Assembly: GCA_964343805.1 (NCBI GenBank)
Contig: CAYFLR010000017.1
Location: 1-64,000, forward strand
From: CAYFLR01 sp964343805
GTDB lineage: Bacteria; Bdellovibrionota_B; Oligoflexia; CAYFLR01
Direction of reading: 5' to 3'
DNA: 64,000 nucleotides
Both the position numbers and the translations under genes were made by a program. The notes under the pieces were generated by a model. The model saw only the letters and a program-made list of their open reading frames with translations, had not been told where the DNA came from and did not search any database. Of this stretch, positions 8,054 to 17,712 are shown one piece after another. The first letter of the stretch is position 1, and each line of letters begins with the position of its first letter.

Positions 8054-10885
8054 CTATGATTGATTTTTCTTATAATAATCTATTATCCGCATGAACGAAT
8101 TGACATCTTTTGGAATAATCTCTGCTGCCCCAAGCTGAATAGCCTTTTTAACCAATTGATCCGATTTTGAATAGGCGGTGTGAATCAAAACAGGTGTTGA
8201 TTTTTGATGTTCATTGGCCACTTTTAAAATATCTAAACCAGTATACTTATCCATTTTTAAATCACTAACGATCAAATTAAATTCATTATTTTTTATTGAA
8301 TTAATTGCCTCTAGAGGATCATTGATACAAATTGATTCAAATGAATCTTCTAAGAAATTAAATAGTAGACCAGTAATATCTTCATCATCATCAATAAGGA
8401 GTATTTTAGGCTTAACACTTGACTTTTCTGATACAAACTCTTTTTGTTCCTTTTTTAACTGCTCTTGTTCCTGCTCCAAGTAAACTTCACCTTGTAAAAC
8501 AGGAAATACTAAAACAAATTGAGACCCCTCTCCCACAGCACTCTCTACCCTTATCTCACCTTTGTGGTGTTGAATAATGTCGTAAGAAATGGACATTCCT
8601 AACCCCGTACCCTTCCCAACTTCTTTGGTGGTATAAAAGGTTTTGAAAATTTTATCCATTGTCTCTTTAGTCATTCCATTGGCATTATCTTGATAGATGA
8701 CTTCTAAATTACTTTGTTTTTGCCTTGTAATAATATGAATCTGTTTTTCCCGTTTATCCTCTAGATCACCAAACGAGTCTCTACTGTTGGTAATAAAATT
8801 CTGGACAACACTCTCCAATTGAACAGCATCTCCCCAAATCAAAGGGATATTTGTTTCTAAATTCAGATTTAAATTTATTCCGTGGGATTTCAGTTGACTC
8901 TCCAGCAACACTAGCGAACTATGGATCACATCATTGATTGAAATTTGTTTCCAATCTTCAGGCTTGCTCTGACGAGAGAAGTTCCTCATATGGTCTATAA
9001 TTTTTCTCATTTTATCAGTTGCTAAAACTATCTTTTCGGCACTTTCTTTAATATCTTCTTGCCCTTCTACATCTTCCACAATTAAACCCGCAAAGCCCTC
9101 CACTGCAAACAGTGGATTATTGAGCTCATGGGCAATACTCGAAGCCATGGTTCCAACAGTCGCTAATTTTGCAGACTGTACGAGCTGCTCTTGGACTTCA
9201 TCTTTTTCTTGCACGAGTTTAATACGGTCGCTTATATCTCTGGCAATATTTATATATCCGCTCACCTCTTGATTGCTATTTCGCCGAGGCAATACCTTTA
9301 CTTCAAGATGTTTCTCCAATACTTCGTCAAAAATCTCTATCCCATGAGCAAGAATCGATTCATTTAAACTCTCATTAACAATCCTTTTTAAACTCTGGCT
9401 CCAGCTATCTTCTTCATTGATATTCAGTAAATTGATAGCAGCTAAATTAGCTCTAATGGTTTTAAACCCCACATCATGAATAGTAATGGCGTCATTGATG
9501 GTATAAAAAGTATCCCTCCACTCCTTAGCCATATCCTGTGTTTCTATATGTAGTAAAGCATTCTTTATTGATACCGAGGCCTGATTTATCACAGTTTCTA
9601 ATAGATTTAACTCAATAGCAGAAAAGGCTTCGTTTGACTTTTTCTCACCAAGACATAGCAGATGTGAAATCTCCCCATCCACCTTTATAACAGCCACAAC
9701 CTCAGCGTACTTATCTGGTAGATCCATGAATAGTATTTTTGTTTTCTCTACTCCGTGGGATATAAGATGTTCATCTTTCACAAGGATACTTTTTTCATTT
9801 AAGGCAACAATAATAGAGGAATCTAATGAAGGAGGAGCTGCATTTCTATCACTGGATCCTACTGCCACAAACTCTTTCCCTTGCCTGTGAAAAAGGATTC
9901 CATCTTTGATGGACAAAGCTTGAAAAAGGTCTTCAACTACCAATTTATGAATTGATTTCAAATCCACATTTGAAGCCAACTTCTTGCCGATATTCTGCAT
10001 GGTTTCATTATAATTCACACTGTCCATGTTTAAGACAAATTCCAATATCCTCTTCATCTGGTTTTTAAAAGGATGGAAAATTAACACCATTAAAAGAAAG
10101 AGAAAGAAGTGTACTAGTTGAGAGGAAAAAGATATTTCTACCCATCGCAAAAAGGAAAAATAAAGAGTAAAAAGCCCTAATGAGGCAATAAAATAAGCCG
10201 AAATATGCGAGAAAGCAACTCTGAACTCCATTAACCTATGCTGCAATATGGCATAAGACAAAAACAAACAGTAGATCACAATGCCAATATTCCCACCTGG
10301 ATAGAAAGCATCGATTCCAAACATGGGTAGAAAGGTAGAAGTCCCTCCCAAAAAACCAAAGAAAAAACCAAGTGCAATATATCTGGTTTGGGTTTTTTTA
10401 AGGCCATGGCAATTATTATGATATTGAATTAACTGCCAATAAGCATAAAAGAGAAAGAAAAGGTAAAACCCTACCCCGATAGTATAAAAAAGGGTGGCAT
10501 CATTGTAGTAGATTCCAAACACATAACGGGTTTTGTAGAAATATTGAGGGAATAACAAACTGAGAAAGCTATAAAACCCTGCCTGAATATAGGCAAAGCT
10601 TAACAAACGGTTATTTTTTTGACCGGAGAATTCATAAATAAAATGGAGAAAGGCGGGGGCTACAAAATAGCCTCCAAAAAGTGCTATTTGCCACCCGATG
10701 ATAGATTCTTTGGAGCTGGTGGCAATCCCTGCAACAAAACAGCCAGCACCCCAAATCACGCAAAATATATTAAAAACCAACAGCCGGATATGGGTCCGAC
10801 TCTTACCATATAGGGCTGCCATTATAACTAGAAGCGTACATGCAACGGCAACACTGAGACTACTTAATGCAAAAAAACTAATCAT
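8054..10885 (-). CDS. Hybrid sensor histidine kinase: 7TM, GAF, PAS, HisKA, HATPase, receiver
   Basis: The 943-residue protein begins with seven or eight hydrophobic segments (residues about 1-270) of the kind found as N-terminal 7TM sensor regions. A GAF-like domain follows (about 290-445), then a PAS domain (about 455-560). The HisKA motif SIAHELNNPL has its phosphorylated His near residue 585. An ATPase domain has GTGLGMSI. A C-terminal receiver (about 825-940) has its acceptor Asp in VSDLKMDKYTG near residue 874. The architecture supports signal sensing at the inner membrane and phosphotransfer to the attached receiver or another protein. No output domain or partner regulator lies next to it. 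The start ATG lacks a strong Shine-Dalgarno, and an assembly gap lies 26 bases upstream. Confidence 0.9.
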   Translation of the reverse strand: MISFFALSSLSVAVACTLLVIMAALYGKSRTHIRLLVFNIFCVIWGAGCFVAGIATSSKESIIGWQIALFGGYFVAPAFLHFIYEFSGQKNNRLLSFAYIQAGFYSFLSLLFPQYFYKTRYVFGIYYNDATLFYTIGVGFYLFFLFYAYWQLIQYHNNCHGLKKTQTRYIALGFFFGFLGGTSTFLPMFGIDAFYPGGNIGIVIYCLFLSYAILQHRLMEFRVAFSHISAYFIASLGLFTLYFSFLRWVEISFSSQLVHFFLFLLMVLIFHPFKNQMKRILEFVLNMDSVNYNETMQNIGKKLASNVDLKSIHKLVVEDLFQALSIKDGILFHRQGKEFVAVGSSDRNAAPPSLDSSIIVALNEKSILVKDEHLISHGVEKTKILFMDLPDKYAEVVAVIKVDGEISHLLCLGEKKSNEAFSAIELNLLETVINQASVSIKNALLHIETQDMAKEWRDTFYTINDAITIHDVGFKTIRANLAAINLLNINEEDSWSQSLKRIVNESLNESILAHGIEIFDEVLEKHLEVKVLPRRNSNQEVSGYINIARDISDRIKLVQEKDEVQEQLVQSAKLATVGTMASSIAHELNNPLFAVEGFAGLIVEDVEGQEDIKESAEKIVLATDKMRKIIDHMRNFSRQSKPEDWKQISINDVIHSSLVLLESQLKSHGINLNLNLETNIPLIWGDAVQLESVVQNFITNSRDSFGDLEDKREKQIHIITRQKQSNLEVIYQDNANGMTKETMDKIFKTFYTTKEVGKGTGLGMSISYDIIQHHKGEIRVESAVGEGSQFVLVFPVLQGEVYLEQEQEQLKKEQKEFVSEKSSVKPKILLIDDDEDITGLLFNFLEDSFESICINDPLEAINSIKNNEFNLIVSDLKMDKYTGLDILKVANEHQKSTPVLIHTAYSKSDQLVKKAIQLGAAEIIPKDVNSFMRIIDYYKKNQS

Positions 10886-10911
10886 ATAGGGCCAATCTTA
10901 AAGTTTGACCC

Positions 10912-10921
10912 NNNNNNNNNN
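10912..10921. other. Assembly gap (10 N)
   Basis: Default-length gap between the hybrid kinase gene and the secreted protein gene. True length is unknown, so small features may be missing here. Confidence 0.99.
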
Positions 10922-10965
10922 TTAAACTCCATTTTTAAGAATGTGTCACCTATCAAAGGGAAACA

Positions 10966-12543
10966 TCAATCAAAGCCTTCGCTAATTCGGCATTTGCAAG
11001 GCTGGTTATAAACAACCCTATTTTCATCTTGTGTCATTTTCGTGAGAATAAATCCCTCACCAGTAGAGCGGCGAAATCCGCCATCGGCATAATCAATCAC
11101 GCCACTTGTCACAATACCAGCCACATTTTTCTTTATAAAGGACTCTACATCTTGAGAGTTTCCGTTGGTTGATGTGAGATAGACATCCCAGATATTTCCA
11201 CAACCAATATTACCTCGATCATCCTCTTCACCACTTTTTACTATCTCATCAATCAATTCATCCTCCGCCTTATGAATATACATACTGTATAGATCAAAGT
11301 GAGAGGAATTGGTCAGTTTGGTTATGACGGATTTGACATCAGATCTTTCCAAGCAGAGATCGTATACTTTCAAACGAAAGTACTCTTCTGTGTTTGGTAG
11401 GTGAGTGGGTTTTTTATGATTCTGCTCTTTTTTGTTTTCCCATTTAATTTTAAAATTCCAAGGACCGCCCCAGATACTGTCAGCTACACCTATCTTTACA
11501 CCTGTTCCCAAAGTCACTTGAGAGCTTAGATAGTCATAAACCTCTTTCTTTTGATCTAAGCTTTGATCTTCTAATAATTCTTTGGTTTTAAATATGACCG
11601 TTGCTTGCTTATACCGATCAAAAACTCGCAAGAAATGAGTTTCTATTTCATTCTGATGAGAATAACTCGCCATTAGGATCTTACCAGCTTTGCGAGCATA
11701 GCTTTTAGTAAGGGGAATGGAAGCATAGTAGACGTTCGCTTCATAAAGCCAAGGAGCATAGTTAAGATCTGTCATTTCATATAAAAAGCTCTCTTTATCT
11801 TTGGAAGTGAAAGTCAGTGAAGAGGAGTGATAAATGTTTTGAGTCAGTGTGACAGCTCCAGCTCTTGGAATATCAATTTCCAAATTAATATCAACTTCAC
11901 TATGATCCCCTTTGATATAAAAAGAGGGAAGGCCGTATCTTTCCTCTACTTTCAATTGGCATTTAGCAGCAAAATCACCAGAACAAAGCTGTTCAATATA
12001 AATATTTTCACAGGCCTTCGCTTTACGATTTCCGATACAGTCATAACGTTGATCATCATTGAGAGTCCTTAAGAAACCAAACACACTCTCTTCACTTGAG
12101 TTAGATAGACCACCAAAGGTGGTTTTTGAACTGTTCATTAGCAAAGAAAAACCTCGCTGGAGCACCATTAACTCTCGGGTGTCATCATCTTCATCACTTT
12201 TCAGCTCAAACCCTATAACTCTTCTTTTATTAAACTTCACCCAGTTCCCACAAGGGTTGCCCTTCTTCTCAATCCATATAAGCCCATAAGGCATATGCCA
12301 TTGAGCACCCCTATGGTTATTATAATTAAGCCAAAAATTAGTATCTGGCCCAGTGATAACCATTCCGGCACAGAGTTTAAATTTGGGATGAGTTGATAAA
12401 ATCGAACTTTCTCCAAATGTCATTACGGGAATGTCAATATTGGGGAGTAACAATTTGATGTTGTGCTTATAATCCTCTGTGGAAAATCCTGTCTTAGCAA
12501 ACAGAATTACTATTCCTAAAATAAAAAATACTCGGCGAGCCAT
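10966..12543 (-). CDS. Secreted protein of unknown function
   Basis: The ATG at 12543 is preferred over a longer frame from 12606, because AAGGAGAAGGAG directly precedes it and the product then starts with a typical signal peptide (MARRVFFILGIVILFAKTGFS, cleavage after about residue 21). The 525-residue protein is rich in aromatic and charged residues. It has scattered Cys (GMVITG, NPCGNW, CSGDFAAKC, NIGCGN, CKC at the end) that could form disulfides in the periplasm. I recognise no domain. It is separated from the DUF1456 gene by about 100 bases and may be its own unit. Confidence 0.65.
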   Translation of the reverse strand: MARRVFFILGIVILFAKTGFSTEDYKHNIKLLLPNIDIPVMTFGESSILSTHPKFKLCAGMVITGPDTNFWLNYNNHRGAQWHMPYGLIWIEKKGNPCGNWVKFNKRRVIGFELKSDEDDDTRELMVLQRGFSLLMNSSKTTFGGLSNSSEESVFGFLRTLNDDQRYDCIGNRKAKACENIYIEQLCSGDFAAKCQLKVEERYGLPSFYIKGDHSEVDINLEIDIPRAGAVTLTQNIYHSSSLTFTSKDKESFLYEMTDLNYAPWLYEANVYYASIPLTKSYARKAGKILMASYSHQNEIETHFLRVFDRYKQATVIFKTKELLEDQSLDQKKEVYDYLSSQVTLGTGVKIGVADSIWGGPWNFKIKWENKKEQNHKKPTHLPNTEEYFRLKVYDLCLERSDVKSVITKLTNSSHFDLYSMYIHKAEDELIDEIVKSGEEDDRGNIGCGNIWDVYLTSTNGNSQDVESFIKKNVAGIVTSGVIDYADGGFRRSTGEGFILTKMTQDENRVVYNQPCKCRISEGFD

Positions 12544-12644
12544 CTCCTTCTCCTTTATAAAAATTTTGAAGGGAGTATCCCTAACAGATTTTTTATTTTT
12601 TAGCAATAAAATTTAATTATTAATATTATTACAAGTGCTTATAA

Positions 12645-13106
12645 TTATTTTCCACGAATTTTTAGCTGCATCCCTTTTAAGAAATAGCGAAGGACTTGAT
12701 TTTGACACTCTTTGTAATGTTTGTGACCAGGCTTTCTGAAAAAAGCACTCAGCTCATGTTTACTGATAGGAAAGCCAGCCAACATGAGAGTTTTGATAAT
12801 GTCTTCATCTCGGAGTTGAAAGGCGATTCTCAGTTTTTTAAAAATGAGGTTATTCGTTAACTTCTTTTCAATTTCAGGTTTCGGCCCTTCTCTTTCTCCT
12901 CGATTTTTCGTGATTAATCCGTTGAGAAAGGCTGCTAATTGATAGTCAGTACAAACCATTTTATCTGGGTCATCATCTTTTTTTAGTAAATCACAAACTA
13001 CGGCACGAGTGACCTTCAAGCCCCCTAAAGAAAAAATTTGATTCATAGAGTCATCAGAAAAGTCATAGGTAAAGCGAATACGCCTTAAGATATCGTTGTT
13101 ATTCAT
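12645..13106 (-). CDS. DUF1456 (YehS-like) family protein
   Basis: The 153-residue soluble protein is built from two copies of a roughly 45-residue helical unit. The first copy is DILRRIRFTYDFSDDSM...LLKK (about 5-43), the second LIFKKLRIAFQLRDEDI...FFRKPGHKHY (about 88-130). This duplicated pattern with the ending YFLKGMQLKIR is typical of the YehS/DUF1456 family, whose biochemical role is not established. Length is normal for the family. It lies between a secreted protein gene and a glycosyltransferase gene on the same strand, 33 bases from the latter, with no evident functional link. Confidence 0.88.
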   Translation of the reverse strand: MNNNDILRRIRFTYDFSDDSMNQIFSLGGLKVTRAVVCDLLKKDDDPDKMVCTDYQLAAFLNGLITKNRGEREGPKPEIEKKLTNNLIFKKLRIAFQLRDEDIIKTLMLAGFPISKHELSAFFRKPGHKHYKECQNQVLRYFLKGMQLKIRGK

Positions 13107-13139
13107 AGGAAGGACTCATAACATCAATAACTTTAGATT

Positions 13140-14756
13140 TCAAGGAACGGCTACTTCGATAAAAGAAAACAACAATTCCCCATCTCTAGTCACACGATCA
13201 ATCCCCCTTATAGGAAGTTCTCTCTGCAGTTTAGTAAAATTGTAATCCAAGGAAAAACTCACCATCTCTTGATAGTGAATTGGGGCTATCTTCGGTGGAT
13301 CGATCCAAATAAGGTAAACGGATCGATCGGAAACCCGCTTCTCTGTTAAAATTTGTTTTATTTGACCATAGTAGGAAAGAGGCTTTAAATTAGGAATCCT
13401 CTTGGCATAGAACCGACAGAGTTCCATATTGGTGGGGCAGACAATGTATTTTTTTAATAAATGATAATGACTATTTGCTGCTATTATATCGAGGCTTTGC
13501 ACTGACTTGTTATTAAACCAAAAATGAACCACCTGCTCATTTGGCATAACTGCCAGCCTGAATGCACTCAGCAGGGGAAGAGTGGCAAAGAGCAAGAGTG
13601 TCATGGAAACTCTTAAAACCTTCGAGAATTTGGAACCTTTTATTTTTAATAAATCATAAATAAAAATGGCCCCCATACCGCCTAGAATCGAAAAAATAAG
13701 CACTAATGGAAGCAGGCGACTAAAGCTCGGTCCCGCATAACCAATAATGAGGATAAATAGAACGAAGAGCAAAAGTAAGTATTTTAAATTAATTGAGAGC
13801 TCCGAAAACTGAGTTTTTTTTATAAAACGAAGAACCCCTATGAATAGGAAATAGGTAAAAGTGGAACCTAAAATGAAAAAGGAACTGCCGTAATAAAAGG
13901 CATATGAAATCGGATCTCCCATAAAATGAGAAGAAGGATAAGAAAAGACCACAGGAGGTTTCCAAAAGGGAAGAATAAGTGAGTACCAGATATTCAATAA
14001 TGGATTCGGCTCATTCAAATTAGTGACATTAAATGTTCCTCGTCCCCATAAATAGTTAATTGGCGTTTCGGTATAATAGTAGATAAGCAGAATAGTACCT
14101 AAACCTGTTATCAAAGTTGTTAAGATTATAGGCCAGGAAAATTCTAGCCTTCGGTACCACAATATAAGTACCAAGAATTGAGCCAATATAACCACTCTAA
14201 AGGAAGTATAGTAGAAAAACCCTACAAGATTGACCATGAATAGAGCAACTAACCCCCATTTAGCTAGAGTCAATCTAGAAGGTTTTCTAAGGATAAATAT
14301 AAAGAGGAGAGAGCTTAACAACACAAGAAACACCACTCCGGTGGTGGTTCCAGAAATACGACTATAAAAAATATGCCAATAATTAAGGGATAAAAAAGCC
14401 ACCGACCAAAGGGCCAATCGCAAAGAATGAAAATAATAGATTCCAAAGCCAAAGAGAGCCAATAAAATGATGTTAAAAAAGGAGGCCCAGTATTTATAGC
14501 TATCGAAGAAGGGCTCTGTAAAACAGGGGAGAAAGGATTGGAGAACACCGTGCAGTGTTTCGGCTGTAGCCTGATTTTGCCAATAGGGGGTCCACTTTTT
14601 TTCTGAAAAAGAGCGCTCTGTGTAATTTATAACTGCCGCTTCATCATCTAATACCCCCCCTGGAATGGACCCGACTTTATAAAAGCGGAGCCCTATCCCA
14701 GCGAGGATCAACGATAAAACGGCAATCATCTCATAGCGATGAATTCCCCCCCACAT
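13140..14756 (-). CDS. Multi-pass membrane glycosyltransferase, GT39/ArnT-like
   Basis: The 538-residue protein has about ten to twelve membrane segments. The first is followed by a loop with GGVLDDEAAVINYTERSF, placed like the acidic loop that holds the catalytic Asp/Glu in GT-C enzymes such as protein O-mannosyltransferase and ArnT. These enzymes move a sugar from a polyprenyl phosphate to a protein or lipid on the outer face of the inner membrane. The C-terminal 120 residues form a soluble periplasmic tail. A DPM-like GT2 enzyme that could make the donor is encoded two genes upstream. Acceptor and sugar are unknown. The start at 14756 lacks a clear ribosome site; Met10 (14729) is an alternative. 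Confidence 0.72.
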   Translation of the reverse strand: MWGGIHRYEMIAVLSLILAGIGLRFYKVGSIPGGVLDDEAAVINYTERSFSEKKWTPYWQNQATAETLHGVLQSFLPCFTEPFFDSYKYWASFFNIILLALFGFGIYYFHSLRLALWSVAFLSLNYWHIFYSRISGTTTGVVFLVLLSSLLFIFILRKPSRLTLAKWGLVALFMVNLVGFFYYTSFRVVILAQFLVLILWYRRLEFSWPIILTTLITGLGTILLIYYYTETPINYLWGRGTFNVTNLNEPNPLLNIWYSLILPFWKPPVVFSYPSSHFMGDPISYAFYYGSSFFILGSTFTYFLFIGVLRFIKKTQFSELSINLKYLLLLFVLFILIIGYAGPSFSRLLPLVLIFSILGGMGAIFIYDLLKIKGSKFSKVLRVSMTLLLFATLPLLSAFRLAVMPNEQVVHFWFNNKSVQSLDIIAANSHYHLLKKYIVCPTNMELCRFYAKRIPNLKPLSYYGQIKQILTEKRVSDRSVYLIWIDPPKIAPIHYQEMVSFSLDYNFTKLQRELPIRGIDRVTRDGELLFSFIEVAVP

Positions 14757-14769
14757 CGATAATCAATGT

Positions 14770-17670
14770 CTAGAGCGAGATGGGAGCAAAAAGATCGATC
14801 AAATTCTTTTTCTCTTCTTCAGTCAATTCATAGACTGCATCTCTTTCGGCAGCAGATAGAGTGGCATAAATGAAGTAAACGTCAAAGATCATACCAGTTT
14901 TGGTCTTACCATCTTTTTCGTAAGTAAGAGAAGCACGTAATAAAGTTCTGTTTCCAAACTTATCTCGCTCATCCATTTTCACCACTGTCTTCAGATCAAA
15001 ACTTTTAATTCCAATGGACTCAAGGGTGAGCATCTCACCTTCATCTACCAACCCATCGGGAGTGCCATCTTTTCCATCCTGCCAGAACTTTAGACTTTCC
15101 CAAATGTCATCATTTTCATCAATGATGTTATTTCCATCACTGTCGTACTGATGGAGGGCTACAAAACCATTATGGGCAAAGGAACCGGTCTTATTCATAC
15201 CAAATTCATTGCCATAGTTTTTATCCGACTCCATCAGAGTCGCCTCACCAAAAAGCTCAAAACCGCTGTCTATTTTTCCATTTCCATTGAGGTCATAGAC
15301 AAGCAGAGCATCTCCTTTGGCCCCATCGATCCATCCTGTCTTCACATATTTATCACTGATAACGGTCCTTTTAACTCCTTTTGCAGGATTGTCAGGATCT
15401 ACGATCACGATCATATCAGTATTGTCGTATTCAAGCTTACGCTTATCAACCTTCTTATAGAAACGACGTCCGAGAAATTTTACATCCGTATCAAGACCGG
15501 TTAAAGTGACTCCCGCTTTGTTATTAATATTGATAACCAAGGGGCTGTAGTTGGTTTGAATGTATCCACTGTTCACCTTATCATAGGATAGAGTGGTTTT
15601 TCCGCTATCACCTGTGGTTCGTTTCACATCCTTTGTGATATCAATGCAGAGGGCATCATCTCCAGGAGTTTTATAGTGAGTCGCAGCAGGTTTAACAATC
15701 GCCTCTTTAGGAATATCACCATTCATGTATTGGGCCCTTGAATAGTTTGTTCCCTCATGTTTCCAACCTTCATGCCACCAATGATCAGGATCCGTGTTGG
15801 TGTCCATGTAGATATGTAAATCCCGAGAGTCTTTTTCGGAATAGGTCACCTTATTAGCATCGGGATAGGTGTAATAGCTGAATCTCAAGTTATCAAGAGA
15901 AAGGAAGCGAGACCCTAACTCTCCCATAGAAGTAAAACACATGTTTCCTTTAATATCTCCGGTATCTTTTGGAATTTCAAATCGATCATAAGTTCCTTTT
16001 TCTCCTAAAAGACCTTCTGCATCTTTAACCACTTTGAAGGTGGTTTTGGCGAGCAACTGATAAGCCCGTTGCCAATCTTCCCCAAAGCCAGATTCTGTCG
16101 CATAGTCATCCCAACTCTTAGGATCAGGAATTCTATAGTTGGCGACCCTCACATTACTCACCGTCCAAGACCGAACCAGATCTTTGTAAGCAGCAGGGAA
16201 TGCGGTTTCATCCACTAAACAATGAGGTATATCTTTAAAAGCTCCTTGAGAATCTTGACCGAATGAGGCCACTCTACTATCAGGAACATTACAAATCGCG
16301 TATTCATACTCAACATCTAACTGAGGGCAAAAAGGAATGGGGAAGGTATAGGAGTGCCATTTAGGAATAAAACCATTGGCCTTATCACTTTCTTCATCCG
16401 CCGGTTGTCCAAAAAGGAAGTCTTTGTGCAAATTATGCTGCACACGAACATTGTAGATTCTTCCATTGTGGTCCTTAATAGACATATAGAGTAATCCCGG
16501 ATCAGTTGGTGGCATCAAAGCTCTACGTCTATTATTTAAAGTCTTCTCTAACTTCTTGAATTCACCCGTAGTGGTATCTCCTGGCAATGAGCCTTTATAA
16601 CAGGTATCTTGGGGAACAATTTGAGGATTACAGAATGCCCAGCAAGGGCTGGATTTATCTGAGATATCCACATCTCCAATCTTACAAGTTTTGATAATAT
16701 CAATGACTTTCTCATCGCGGCACCTATTTCGGTATGAGCAAACCCTCACACTTCGTTCAACCTGAATAGTATTATTTTTAGCTTCCACCTTCATGTTAGG
16801 AGTTGCGGTGCCAACTGGCTCCGTATTGTAGATAATTGGATTACCCGCACTGTCTTTTTTTACAGTAAGGCTGCCCATAGGCTTACTTTCGTAACAAGAG
16901 ACAATGTTATCCATATAAACTTTCTGTTTATCTCCTAAAATATCATAGTTCACATAGGTTTCACCGGTGGCATTGTTATTATTATCCATTTCAGCAACCG
17001 ATGGAAAAACTGCTTTAGCTGCGACAATAAGGTTTCCTACTCCCTCTTTAAAAACGGGCTCATTACAATCGGGCCACTCATTACCATTCCCATCTAGTTT
17101 CACTCCAAAGGTATGGCGAGAAAGGTCTGATTCTCCCATGTAAAAACCGGTAGCTTGCCCCACGATCCATGTATAGTTAGGAGTATCATCAATATAATAG
17201 TTACTACGTACTTCACTCCATGGAGCACAAGGGTTAAAAGTAGAGGCTTTTCCTTTTGAACTGTAGGGTCCTACGGGATTAAAATCTGGTTGCTCTGAAA
17301 AAGTTCCATCCGCATTATAAACTTGGTTAAGAAAGGGGTCTTTCGCCTCAGCTCCTTTAAGGGATAGATCGGTGGCATTCCAATCAGCACTGGGAGTCAT
17401 GGTTTTTACTAAATTAGCTTCAGAGGTAGGAGGGGTAGTCATATCCACTGTCCTGTAAAAGGACGATCGTCCCTCTTTGTTTACAAAGGCTGGAGTAGTG
17501 AGTAGAAAATTCACCTCAGGAACTTTATGGGTTAAGGGTTTAACCTCTTTCTTAGGAGGTTCCTCTGTTTCATTGTCATCTGATTTAGGAGTACAAGTCA
17601 CCCAAAAAAAGCCATAGACAATACAAAATAAAATGAGAATTGGTTTAGATATCCACATCACATTCTTCAT
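14770..17670 (-). CDS. Large lipoprotein with C-terminal calcium-binding-like repeats
   Basis: The product of about 966 residues starts with a lipoprotein signal ending WVTC, followed by an acidic, Pro-rich linker. The middle is Cys-containing and repetitive in style but matches no domain I know. Near the C-terminus are Asp/Asn-rich loops, DLNGNGKIDSG followed by FELFGEA, DSDGNNIIDENDD and DGTPDGLVDEGE. They resemble EF-hand or dockerin-type calcium sites in VCBS-like surface proteins. A run GTG ATG AAG gives two possible starts; ATG 17670 with GGGGGAAG upstream is used. The gene lies between two glycosyltransferase genes, so it may be their substrate, or simply a surface protein of the same locus. 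Confidence 0.78.
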   Translation of the reverse strand: MKNVMWISKPILILFCIVYGFFWVTCTPKSDDNETEEPPKKEVKPLTHKVPEVNFLLTTPAFVNKEGRSSFYRTVDMTTPPTSEANLVKTMTPSADWNATDLSLKGAEAKDPFLNQVYNADGTFSEQPDFNPVGPYSSKGKASTFNPCAPWSEVRSNYYIDDTPNYTWIVGQATGFYMGESDLSRHTFGVKLDGNGNEWPDCNEPVFKEGVGNLIVAAKAVFPSVAEMDNNNNATGETYVNYDILGDKQKVYMDNIVSCYESKPMGSLTVKKDSAGNPIIYNTEPVGTATPNMKVEAKNNTIQVERSVRVCSYRNRCRDEKVIDIIKTCKIGDVDISDKSSPCWAFCNPQIVPQDTCYKGSLPGDTTTGEFKKLEKTLNNRRRALMPPTDPGLLYMSIKDHNGRIYNVRVQHNLHKDFLFGQPADEESDKANGFIPKWHSYTFPIPFCPQLDVEYEYAICNVPDSRVASFGQDSQGAFKDIPHCLVDETAFPAAYKDLVRSWTVSNVRVANYRIPDPKSWDDYATESGFGEDWQRAYQLLAKTTFKVVKDAEGLLGEKGTYDRFEIPKDTGDIKGNMCFTSMGELGSRFLSLDNLRFSYYTYPDANKVTYSEKDSRDLHIYMDTNTDPDHWWHEGWKHEGTNYSRAQYMNGDIPKEAIVKPAATHYKTPGDDALCIDITKDVKRTTGDSGKTTLSYDKVNSGYIQTNYSPLVININNKAGVTLTGLDTDVKFLGRRFYKKVDKRKLEYDNTDMIVIVDPDNPAKGVKRTVISDKYVKTGWIDGAKGDALLVYDLNGNGKIDSGFELFGEATLMESDKNYGNEFGMNKTGSFAHNGFVALHQYDSDGNNIIDENDDIWESLKFWQDGKDGTPDGLVDEGEMLTLESIGIKSFDLKTVVKMDERDKFGNRTLLRASLTYEKDGKTKTGMIFDVYFIYATLSAAERDAVYELTEEEKKNLIDLFAPISL

Positions 17671-17712
17671 CACTTCCCCCTATTTATTTATTGATAAACT
17701 TATAATATCACA

